Origin: Candolleomyces eurysporus
Taxonomy: Eukaryota; Basidiomycota; Agaricomycetes; Agaricales; Psathyrellaceae
Direction of reading: 5' to 3'
Assembly: GCA_027579435.1 (NCBI GenBank)
Contig: JANBPK010001059.1
Span: 25,993-89,992, forward strand
DNA: 64,000 nucleotides
Part shown: piece after piece, positions 11,773-21,382 of the stretch
How positions within the stretch are numbered: position 1 is the stretch's first letter
How the letters are laid out: each line of letters begins with the position of its first letter
Program-made: the position numbers and the translations under genes
Notes under the pieces: model-generated
What the model was told of the DNA's origin: nothing
Databases searched by the model: none
Seen by the model: only the letters and a program-made list of their open reading frames with translations

Positions 11773-12440
11773 ATGACACAGGAACATCCCCCTAGATGGG
11801 CGGCTGGTCTTCTCGCAGTGACAAGCGTTATAAACCTAGTCATAGTTTTACTTCTGGTCAGAAGTGACTCCGGTAGACCACTGACGGTCTCGGACTCCCA
11901 TTGTACGTGCCTATGCTTTGAGTACGAGGGACTCCGAGCTCTAACGAAAGCCTAGCCTACCAAGGCCATGACTTCCCCGACCTCTTACCGCTGCCTGAGC
12001 CAATAGGCAACGTGCTAATGACGGTGGAAGAAAGCGACCGTTATCCGCTTTTAGGGGGAGCGGCTGACTCATTCTGGGACAGTCTGACGACGTTTTCGGG
12101 AGGGTTTGTGCGCCTCGGACCCAACGATCGCTTCCTCATCGCCTCCATGCTCCACCAAATCCACTGCTTGCGAACTTTCAACTTGGCTTTCGATCGAAAA
12201 CCTAATGATGAACACAAGATATTTACAACCGACAGTCATAATACCCATTGCCTCAACTATTTACGCCAAGTTGCACTTTGCGCCTCGGATCTCACGTTGG
12301 AGAAAGGCGATTTCATGTCTCGAAACTTGTCGCTGCAAAGGGTTGGCGCGACTCACGTTTGTCGAGACTGGTCCAAGGTCTATTCCTTCCTCAATCGAAA
12401 ACACGAACAATGGACCAACAGGACGCAGAGAGTCTCGTAG
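11773..12440 (+). CDS. UstYa-like (DUF3328) protein 2, canonical motifs
   Basis: Two exons, 11773-11902 and 11956-12440, joined in phase 1, give about 204 residues. Architecture: a short cytosolic N-terminus (MTQEHPPRW), a transmembrane helix (AAGLLAVTSVINLVIVLLLV), then a lumenal domain starting SYQGHDFPDLLPLPEP. Both family signatures are intact: HQIHCLRTF (HxxHC) and HCLNYLRQVALCASDLTLE (HCxxYLRQ with C and D). VCRDWSKVY follows near the end. In characterised dikaritin pathways such proteins catalyse oxidative cyclisation of a secreted ribosomal peptide. Here no UstYb pair, methyltransferase or P450 is seen within a few kb. The gene is downstream of the degenerate paralog and upstream of a small secreted protein at 13218. 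Confidence 0.88.
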
Positions 12441-13217
12441 TGTATCCTCAATAGTGTTTGTAAAGTTGTGGACTTGCCCAGCTTGTGTGATATCTATAGC
12501 CTATCTCCCCCTTTCCCTACCGCGCCGAAATCCTAACCTATGCTAGTCGCACCTAGTTCTTTAATCTATCGAGCGCGATCAGACGGAGATTCCCTGGTAA
12601 AGCGCAGCAACACACTAAGTAATGCCATCTCCGACGGAAACGGTTCTGTACCGCCCGTTTCCCCCTATCCTCGCCACTACTTCCTCGAGAATTACTTTGG
12701 AAGATCTTGTCTTTTCTTTCAGCCCAGAAGCACGATAATGCGGGTGATTGTGCTACTTTCCATTTTCTACCTGGTTCTCGATGTAGAAGTTTCAAATTGC
12801 ATCTTCTTATTGAAACCTTGTTATTACTATGATATGATATATCATATGGATTAACATCTCGGTATCAGGAGCGACTGTTAATCAGCGCTTCTCCCATGAG
12901 TTCTGGTGATAGCCATCGTTCTCGTTACCTTCTCCAGATGTCCCAAAAGTATGCTCCAATACTCTGACAGTGTCCACGGAGTAGAATCAGACAGGTGAAG
13001 GAGGTCGTCCGATAGAAAGGCATCTTCGTCGAAGACAAGTAAAATACCTTCACATGGGACACGAGAAGGAGGTCTTGCCTTCGGAGCTTTAGGACTCAGC
13101 GTCTTCGATCAAGCTGTAGGTGTATTTAAGTCAAGCCCCCTTATTGCTTGAATCTGCATCTCAACCAACAGTTTATCCTTTGCGCTCACCCGAAAGTGGA
13201 AATCTTCTATTGAGAGC
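12441..13217. other. Intergenic region
   Basis: No coding exon recognised. A short palindrome (ATATGATATATCATAT) lies at about 12831-12846. The right end holds the promoter of the small secreted protein gene. Confidence 0.35.
13123..13130 (+). promoter_or_regulatory. TATA-like box of the small secreted protein gene
   Basis: TATTTAAG lies 88 bp upstream of the ATG at 13218, a normal distance for fungal promoters. Confidence 0.4.
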
Positions 13218-13493
13218 ATGATCATGAACCTCTCTACTACAAGGCATCTTTCCAAACTTCTTGTGCTTGTGCTGGCGATGTCGGCCGCGTGTGGGGTGCA
13301 AGCAGCCCCGACTGGCACTAGCCCCCATGGTGAGTACTATTGTCATTCCACCATAGGTGACCCATCGCGACGTCTCACCCACCACTGTCTCATGGAAGAG
13401 AAACGTCAGTCTTGTGCGGATAAGAACCTGAACAATGATCCGAATTACAAGGGCGCAGTGATTTGTATCTGGCTTAGGGAGGATTTAGATTGA
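13218..13493 (+). CDS. Small secreted Cys-containing protein
   Basis: Intronless reading frame of 91 residues. The N-terminus is a classical signal peptide: a basic start (STTRHLSK), a hydrophobic core (LLVLVLAMSAACGV) and a likely cleavage after QA or AA. The mature part is about 62 residues with four Cys (YYCHS, HHCLM, QSCAD, VICIW) and two dibasic sites (SRR and EKR) that Kex2 could cut. No known domain is recognised. A second ATG two codons later (13224) is an alternative start. It could be an effector-like small secreted protein. Being about 0.8 kb from a canonical UstYa-like gene, it is also a weak candidate for a processed peptide precursor, but no repeated core is visible. Confidence 0.65.
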   Translation: MIMNLSTTRHLSKLLVLVLAMSAACGVQAAPTGTSPHGEYYCHSTIGDPSRRLTHHCLMEEKRQSCADKNLNNDPNYKGAVICIWLREDLD

Positions 13494-15424
13494 TAGTTTG
13501 TGGGTGTACTGTTGGAGTGACGCAGCTGTATGGCGGTCAAATGTAACTTCCATTAGACACTACTTTTCTTGTCCCGCATTCTCTGTAGTCGTGTCTAGTT
13601 GGGGTTTCGTCGAAAGTTGCTGTTTCATGTAGTCATCTTGCATCTGAACTCACTCGTAAAGGAAAGAGCAGTGAGGGGATCAAACTTTTACTAGTTTGGT
13701 TCGAAATTTATAGCTGGAACAGGCTTCTAGAACCACCGTCCAAGATCGCACCTGTGGGCCACGAAATCGGAGATGGTGGTGGCAAGAGTGAATTTGGATA
13801 GCAAGCAGGCGATAGTCAATGTTCTATGATGAAAAAAATAGCTACGAGGCGGGTGGTAAATGCAAGAGGTGTTTCCAGGAGCCGGAAACGCGCATGTTTG
13901 GGTTGCTGGAGAGGGATGTACATCGTCGAAGGTTTCCATTGATATGGTCATTCAATCGATCAGTTTTTCAGTATGCTTCTAGACAGATGGCAAGATGCGG
14001 CGTGCGTCTGATCTCATCTTCGTCCAACATCTTCACCTTCCCAACAATAACTTCAGATGCAAACGGTCTAAGTACGACTGTCCTGAACGTCACTATATGA
14101 CACCTCTAGTTCCACTATAAAAGCGAGCCCCAAGAGAGAAGGAGCAGGACCAACAAACGCAACTTTATACCACAAAGGTTCATCCCTATACCTCACCCTC
14201 CCTCCCCAGCGTCCGCTAGGGCAAACACGCTGATTCTGCCTTAGGCAACACCTGTCGTACTTTTCATTCAGCTCGACGGTGATGGCTTCTGAAGGTGGGA
14301 TAGCAGAATGGGGCAGAATGGGGGTGATGTACTTGATTATCACAACTTGGAGCATTCTTCCGTTATTGATCCTTTCTTCTTCGAGGGAGCAATCAGTTAT
14401 GGGGCGTGAGTACGTAGCTCGCGGACATGGCCACTGGCTCATGCAAGTATATCAGAGCCCGAGTGTTTTAGCGTTCCTAAGTGAGCCGTATTAGCGCTTC
14501 TCTTTCTTTCGTAGAGCGGGAAGAAGCCAACATAATCGCCCTCGAACGGAGGCCGTCGATGTTGTGTTTGAGGGGCAGGAGTGCGATCACAAAATGTTTT
14601 GAAGGCCGATGTCAGGTCAAGGGTCTAACCTAATCTCAGTGCTCTGATCGGGCTGAAGACCTCGTTCAATGTGTCGACTACAAGTTGTTCTCGTCCCTCC
14701 AAGAACGTCCCTTGGTATAGTCACTGCAGCTCCGGAGATCTAGTGGTAGAAGAGGTAATTGCGAGGCCGACTAGGAAATCTCCAGGCCCTGTTTGAATCT
14801 TACCACTCCCGTTCGGAACCGGTTCGTTGTTTTTCGCTTGTTCCTCATGATCAGGCTTTCTTGGAAGTTTTGTACGAGTAGGAGGGAAACTAGTGCACTA
14901 CTTCGCCTCTTCTCGAATACCCAACGACTCACGACAACGGCCTCACTAGATCTCTTCTTACCCTGTGTGTAATGGGTGTAATCTATGTCTCTCTGCTTGT
15001 TCTTATAGTCAAGTATCCTTGTCCCAATGTAATTCATAAACTGAATAAACATGATTTTGTGATCACGATCAGCTTTGATAAGTGAATTATGAATGCCTTT
15101 AAAAGGTCACATCCATCCTTATTCACACTTATTTAAGTCACAGCTACTTGCACAAGTAAATGACCTAGCAGGTGTGAGTAGTTGTGACTTGTTCCTTGTT
15201 TTACGCATTGCCGCTTACTAACTTACACAAGTCGCCATAAGTACCGGAATAAGTCTCTGCAGATTTCCTGATGGGCTGGTTAATACTGATGAACTCTTTG
15301 CTGCTGCGTTGAAGGATCTTGGTAACCTGCACCGAGAATTTGGAGTAAACGACTGCACCTACGCGATCTGCGTCCACCTCCACCTCGCTCAGTACAAATT
15401 CTGACCCCCAACTTCTCCTCGAAG
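13494..15424. other. Spacer with a weak membrane-anchored open frame
   Basis: Mostly non-coding by eye. A TATA-like CTATAAAAG at about 14116-14124 precedes an open frame at 14279-14494 (plus) with a hydrophobic stretch (GVMYLIITTWSILPLLIL). A GTGAGT donor follows at about 14406, so it could be the first exon of a small gene, but no second exon was identified. An inverted repeat lies at 15135-15190. Confidence 0.3.
15135..15190. repeat. Inverted repeat able to form a hairpin
   Basis: Arm AAGTCACAGCTACTTGCACA (15135-15154) is nearly complementary to TGTGAGTAGTTGTGACTT (15173-15190), with an 18-nt loop. A smaller symmetric core (ACTTG-CA-CAAGT) sits at its left arm. It may be the remains of a short inverted-repeat transposon or a transcribed hairpin. 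Confidence 0.5.
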
Positions 15425-15520
15425 GCAGAGGTGTGGAAGCCTGCCGACGAATCATCAAAGGAGTCGAAGAGGAGGTGTCCGCCCAACCGGCAGCTTAGCG
15501 GAATCCTGAGGTTGTTATAG
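15425..15520 (+). pseudogene. FunK1 C-terminal tail fragment
   Basis: The frame reads AEVWKPADESSKESKRRCPP before a stop at 15518. It matches the tail of pseudogene K2 (DDESPEESKRRCPSSQR, ending at 17706). No kinase catalytic sequence lies directly upstream, so this is an isolated remnant of a FunK1 3' end lying about 0.8 kb before K2 in the same orientation. Confidence 0.55.
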
Positions 15521-16260
15521 CATTTCTATCGTAGGAGCAGCGGCAGTTGAAGCTGAAGTAGGAATGGCGCTTGAAGCGTTCAAATAAAGGCAATTTTTTG
15601 TCACCATTGGATGAGCTCCTGATCCGTTGCTTGGAGGATGGGTGGTTGGGGTTTTGACAGGAGTGGTTGCGGTTATTTTGGCCGAGGGGAGTGCGGCACG
15701 GACAGCCGGATCTGCCATGGCTTTATTTACCATCGAGCTTGGACTCGTCCTCATCCGTGGGCCCGATGAGAGCTTATAAAGCCGAAAGCTCTTCTCCTGT
15801 TAACTGAGATGGCTATTACCCAGCATTGCAGGCGACAGAGGAAATTGAGCCTTAAACACCACAGCCTAAAACACCACAGCCAAGATTTCAGTCGAACATT
15901 TAAGGCACAATCCTGCTACAACTGTCAGATGCCCAGAGTTATTGAGGGAGAACTTAGAATGCATTTCTGCCTCTGGAAAACGTCCGAGTCAAATTCGCCT
16001 GTCAGTTATAGAGGAATTATGAAGTCTAAGGTCGAATACAAGGTTCACGAACGCGGGAGGTGCCACACGAGCCGAACCTGCCGTCCAAATTCAGCAGCCT
16101 CGGGCATTTCGAGAACGCGGTCACTTGGCCCATGCGCATATTTTCTGACTCCACTTTTGGTTGTGAGGTCAACACCTTTTCTCTGGACGACCATCGACGT
16201 TGGCACATTAGAGCAGAACGCAACTACCCCAATTCATGCTCTTCTTTTTTATCAACTGAT

Positions 16261-17706
16261 ATGCACTTCACAAATCCATCAGTGTTCGATTCGGTCACTT
16301 TTATCCGCGTCACCCAAGAAAATCGCGACCAGCTGCGCAAAATCGTCTGCCAAGATCTGGGGAATACCGAATCAGAGGCGAGCAGCTCTTGGTTGGAGTC
16401 CCTCTACCAAGATCTATCTACTCCTGCCGCGACTAAGAGGTATTTGGACGGGGATAACGAGTATCGTAACGGGAGGTGGACCAGAATTCCTGAGGCCCCT
16501 CCATCTGTGGCCGACCTAATCCGACGTACAAATGACCGAATTCGCAAAGCTGTTGCCTTCCCTGACGGAGCCGTCGGTCCCTCATCAGTCTTTTCCCTTT
16601 ACAGTAACGTCTTCATTAAGCAACCCAATCGCTGCTTCGTACGCTCCATGATAATCACCGAATGCCAATTCCACTTTGGCAGCAGCGGCGCATAGTACTC
16701 ACCTCTGTTCGACATCCACGAGAAACCGGAAGTTTCCATTCGTCTCATCCTCGGGCTGGCGACTAACAACGAACGCATTTTCGGCCTCGATAATAGCGTC
16801 CAATGGGATGTGGCACCGAATGAGACGAAGACCGGCGGCTCGTTTGGAACTATTGGGCGAGGCAACAAAATCGACATCTACAACTTGTCCATTGACGAAG
16901 GCCCTATCGCACGTAGCAGTCTCCTGGGTAGTGGCACTACTTGCTGGGTTTCCAAGAATGATCAAGGGGAGAGGTTCATCGTCAAGGATTACTGGGTAGC
17001 TGGCGTTCGAACTACTCGAGGAGGCGAAGGGTCTGCGCGGTGTTTGCCAAATTGTTTCTTAGGACGTTAATCGCGCTTGTACTCGAGATTTCCGTGGCGA
17101 TACATCGATCTTTGATCAAGGTGTTTTCCAGAACCGGACAAGCGTTCGGATTGTGCTAAGGGCCTACAGACCATGGATTGACAACTTACTTCAGTCGGAC
17201 AATTCCTCGGTGCACTTGGCGATGCAATTGCAGGTGAGTTGAACCATTGAGCTTTCAATAGGTTATTACATTCTAACTTTGATGAAGCGCACAAAGCGTT
17301 GGTCTCTAGTAGTATCATTCACCGGGATGCTTCACCCGACAATGTCCTTCTCGGAGAAGATAGAGCGGAAGAGAGTGATAGAGGCATATAATTGACCTCG
17401 ACCACTCTGTCAGAACGAGCGGACTGTCCCCCGAGGTCCTCGCCGATTTCAAAACGGGACATCTTCCTTTGCCTAACGATTTTGGCCTTTCCGAGTAACG
17501 CTTCAATCCACAGGGCACGCGCCTATTCCAGCCTCTGATGGCGTTCAACGGTCGACACCGCTTCCACGTCGTCCTCAATTTCCCCCAACTCACCGTCGCC
17601 GGCTGATCAACCAGCTACATGGCTGAAGCGCCGCTCTGGTGAGGCGGAACTTGATGATGAATCGCCTGAAGAGTCGAAAAGGAGGTGCCCGTCTAGTCAA
17701 CGCTAA
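16261..17706 (+). pseudogene. FunK1 kinase pseudogene (K2)
   Basis: Starts with MHFTNPSVFDSVTFIRVTQE, then LRKIVCQDLG, LYQDLSTPAATKRYLDG and GRWTRIPEAPPSVADLI, typical of one FunK1 subfamily N-terminus. A block of about 100 residues is missing between RKAVAFPDG and VFIKQPNRCFVRSMIITE. A stop (TAG, 16693-16695) interrupts just after FHFGSSGA. The frame continues as YSPLFDIHEKPEV, then RLILGLATNNER, GTTCWVSKNDQGERFIVKDY (candidate ATP-binding Lys) and later IIHRDASPDNVLLGED with an intact HRD. A stop directly follows DRGI, where the DFD motif should be. The C-lobe is mostly deleted, leaving the tail LKRRSGEAELDDESPEES. Multiple stops, deletions and loss of the C-lobe rule out an active kinase. 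Confidence 0.85.
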
Positions 17707-18427
17707 GTCCGGGGAATCCTGAACTCGGTATATAAGGTTTGTCGTACCTTAACGTTTGAATGATCGACTCATTTGTTTCAACCATGCTCTCTAGTTATAT
17801 ACTTCCTTTGATATCTATACGAACTCTACTACCACCTATCTCCACGTCGTGTTCAATCTATTGTAAATTATTGTATTTTTGTTATTATGGACTATTTCAA
17901 TGTGCCATTTTTTCGTCGCTGCTGTAACATGGTACATGCAAACATTCCAACATTTTTCTCCAACTTAGGATTGGACCTGATCGAGAGGCCAATTGACCAA
18001 GACGCATGAAGAGCACCTTCTTCACAGGCTACATCAACTTGTGAGTCAAAAATCGGTTCTCGATTATTTATCTAGATATTCTCCCTCAAATCCATTCAGC
18101 CAAAAAGTGTTTCGTGGACTCGGGTCAGTGTACAACCATTGTCCAAATCCCACTTGGTTTTGGTTCTTAAGGTGAGATTTTCGTGTAGGCAAATTTTACG
18201 TCCCTAAACTCATGTAGCCTCACCGCTAACCATCTCGTTCTGTGGGACTTCCCGTTACTTGAATTTTAGTTGTTCGTAAACATGATCATTGATAGTGGAC
18301 AATTCAAGGGAGATGTAATTCAATGACAAGCAATAACGTGGCGACACATATGGCGAGAGTAAATATATATAGACGATACACAAAGTTGCATGGGCCAACG
18401 AATACGGGTTAGCACCCCGAACGGAGC
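17707..18427. other. Spacer between converging FunK1 K2 and K3
   Basis: AT-rich sequence with no coding signal. It contains the 3' ends of both converging kinase loci. Confidence 0.35.
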
Positions 18428-20693
18428 TTATGAGGTATTCGGGACGGGACTTCGACTGTGTCGGGGAGGAGGTACGATGGGGCGGCTACTACTTTGAGGG
18501 GAATTCGAACGTTTTGCCGGAGGTTGATCATCCGGGTAACCATTTGCGGTTCTTTTGAGAGAGGTTTGATGAGGCACCGGAATACGAGATGCTGAACGTT
18601 GGAAAGATGATGAAGCGCCATCTTCGGCTGGGTCTTCCGACTCATCAGAAGACGAGTCGCTAACAGTATTGGGGGCCCTCCAAGTTTCAGGTCTATCCAG
18701 CGCTTCGATCGCCTTATCGAATAGTTGCAGAATGTACGTATAGTGTTCAACAACGTTGCTAGCGAGAACCTTCTCGCCGCCCTTTCTGACGTCTGGTGTG
18801 TACTTGTTGAGTATCAGTTTCTTGTATAATATGCTTTGGACAAATATTCGGATAGCAAGGACAAGATCAACGCAGGGACTAGGCCAACGCTCCTCAATCT
18901 CCTCGGGAAGGTATTTCCTCGTGAGGAAAGCTTCCTTGGACTGAGCAGCAAGACGAAGATCCTGGTTGTCCCACCGTAACAGCATGTCGTCCGCAGGATG
19001 TGAATTACCGGTGGAATCATATGAGAACATGATGTGAACGAGGAGGTAGAAGAAGGATTCCAAATCATCCAGGTGATCGTGGGGAAGCGGGTGAGGGACT
19101 CTCCCCGAGGAAAGAACAGAAATTGACTGGTATAAGCGGGTGCCCTGGGAAAATACGCGTGAGCATAGTGAGAAAGATGGAAAGCGTGCAGGACGTACTA
19201 TGTGCCAATCACTAGGTGCGTTTTCGTCGCGGTGGATGGCCATATCGAAGTCAATCAATACGCCACGGGAGCCTGGTTCAGCTCCAGGCTTCCCGAGGAG
19301 GACGTTGTGGATGGACACGTCCCGATGGATGGTACCTTTCTTATAAAGCTCCATATGACCTGTCGAGTGATGAATCAATAAGTTACACAGGAGAGCGATA
19401 GTATGAACTTACCGGCAATAGCATCGCGCAAAGCGCAAAGAAGCTGCTTTGCCGAAGTGAATCTTTTGATAGGCTTTCCGCAAGCCTTCATGACAGTGCG
19501 AGTATCGATACGGCTGTGAAAGCCCGGGGGAACACTATCACCGAAGCATCGTAGGTTCTTGGTTTCACAGCGATCCGGTTCGCTTGAGACCAATTGAACA
19601 ACGCCTCGAATTCCAACCGCATCTTGGAGGTATATGTGCTCGGATGATCGTTCGGCTGACCTCCATGAGTCCTTGACGATTAATTCTTCGTCAGTTACTG
19701 GATCTCGAACACTCCAGCAAGTAGTGGAGCGTCCACGAATGTTTCCTCGGAAGAAAAGAGGTCCTGTCTTGGCAAGCTGGTAGACCACGTCAAGATCGTT
19801 GGCGCCGTGAGTTCTCAACGTGCCACTGGCCTTCCGCCCGTCCTCAATTGTCCACTGGATGCTCGCGTCGAGGCCGATATCGAATTCGTCCAGGGAGCTA
19901 AGGCCGAGCACAAGACGTACGAGAGTGTGGGGGTCATCGTGGAAGTTGAGATAAGGAGTGTACTGAACGCCACTTCGATCGAAGTGGAAAAGGCGAACAT
20001 GCTGTTGGGTAAGGGCAAGCACGCGAACGAATCTTCGGTTAGGTTGGTTAATGAATAGCTGCCTAGCACAGAAATGGGCGTTAGTGGCATGAGAAAAACG
20101 AGAGTTATCTCCACGTACCTAGCATAGATTGCTGCCCGCACCAACTGATCGGAAATGGTTAGCTCACTGCCCTCCACCTGTATATCGATGCATGCAGCAA
20201 TGTTGGAATAGCCAATTTTGATCGGTTTTTCCCCAGGGTTGGTATACGGAAGCTCGAAAGAGGGCCCTTCAGCCTTAATGACAAGGCTAGGGCGCACGTG
20301 GTAGGCCACGGAGTCGGTCCCACCCTGCAGCAGGTCGGTCGCATGAGTGTCGACGACTTCGCGTGTTCCTTGAGACGTCGAGTCTTGTTTGAAATGCTTC
20401 AATATTGAAACAAGAACTTTCAAAAACGGAGTGTAGAGATCGTTATCGAGCAGCTTAGTGCAGGTCCTTGGCAATTTCCAACGGCACTGCGTCCAGCTGT
20501 AGAAACGCGACTTCTTGAGGAAGGTGGTGATAGCCGCTTCAGGTGCGAGGTGGTGATAGAGCGAGCGAATGAGAGTATTTTCGTCAAGACTGATCACCTC
20601 CCCAAGCTCTGACAAGAGGAACTGCTTCTGACTGTCCAAACTTGGATCGAGCGACACAGGTTTGGTCTTTTTGTGGGAAGATCTTGTGTGCAT
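18428..20693 (-). CDS. FunK1 fungal-type protein kinase (K3), intact
   Basis: Four exons: 20693-20119, 20062-19413, 19359-19199, 19144-18428 (575, 650, 161 and 717 nt; 700 residues). The first three lengths equal those of K8 (57127-59409), a strong check on the model. The N-terminus is MHTRSSHKKTKPVSLDPSLD, then the FunK1 N-domain (SLYHHLAPEAAITTFLKKSR, RPSLVIKAEGPSFELP). The kinase part shows NQPNRRFVRVL, LFHFDRSGVQYTPYLNFHDD, EELIVKDSW (candidate Lys), FTSAKQLLCALRDAIAG, catalytic loop HRDVSIHNVLL, LIDFDMAI (DFD for DFG), GTRLYQSISVL and HDHLDDLESFFYLLVH. The tail is Ser/Pro-rich and ends with LKRTANGYPDDQPPAKRSN, NLS-like. Intron 3 (54 nt) is in frame without a stop, so its retention would still give a full protein. 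The substrate is unknown. It is divergent from K4, 690 bp apart. Confidence 0.93.
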
Positions 20694-20790
20694 GGTCTAA
20701 GTTGGGCAATTGGGAGCTAATGCCAGTGAGAATACGAGCCAAGTCGTTGCTGAGAGGAGTAGGAGTCCCAAAGGATGCGGAAGACGGTGT

Positions 20791-20800
20791 CCTTATTATA
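20791..20800 (-). promoter_or_regulatory. TATA-like box of K3
   Basis: On the minus strand TATAATAAGG lies about 98 bp upstream of the K3 ATG, similar to the spacing seen for K4 on the other side of the same intergenic region. Confidence 0.4.
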
Positions 20801-21281
20801 GGTGTTGAGCGGCGGCGGTCGTGGTAGAAGAACAAGATGGTCGGGTGCAGTTTGAACAATGCGCGTTTGATGTCAAGGCATGTGACCGCGTTCAAGCTCC
20901 GCTCTCTAGACTGCCACATTAGTCTCTCAATACTGTGCGGTCGCCGGCATTCTGGACCGGCAACGCGCCAATAACGAAAGCGAGGACACTTGCCAAAGAA
21001 GGGAGAAAATGCTCCAAATCGACAGTAATCACCAAACTCAACGCTGAAACCTTCAATTGACAGAGGGACTGGACCGAGTAATTGGACCTGCCACTGGTTG
21101 GAGAACAGCTCGGGTTGGCAGAGCCATACGCATTCGACAGATCCTGAATGACTTACTTGGCACATCCAAGGGAAGAATGCTCGCGAAGAAAAAGATCCGA
21201 GTTGTAGCCCGCATTAGGTACGAAATAATTCATTGAGTCCTTGATTTGGTATTTTTCATTTGATCGTCAATTCTCGCCATG
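20801..21281. other. Divergent promoter region K3/K4 with an unexplained minus-strand frame
   Basis: Shared 5' region of the two divergent kinases. A long minus-strand open frame (21165 down to 20584) has a Cys/Arg/Trp-containing sequence (ELFSNQWQVQLLGP, FGKCPRFRYWRVAG). I do not recognise it. It overlaps the K3 start in another frame and may be chance or a decayed exon. Confidence 0.3.
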
Positions 21282-21289
21282 TATATAAT
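21282..21289 (+). promoter_or_regulatory. TATA box of K4
   Basis: TATATAAT lies about 100 bp upstream of the K4 start at 21383. Confidence 0.5.
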
Positions 21290-21382
21290 CGGACCGAGGA
21301 GAGTATGTTGCTTTCAACTCTCTTCTCTTCTCTCCTTTCATATCCTACCCGTTTCCCGTGCCTCTTCTGCCTAAGACTCACA

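Noticed and set aside
20584..21165. A real 193-residue gene in the K3/K4 divergent region
   Set aside because: It overlaps the K3 first exon in another frame, sits on the K3 promoter and shows no family signature. More likely chance or decayed sequence, and mentioned only as region content.
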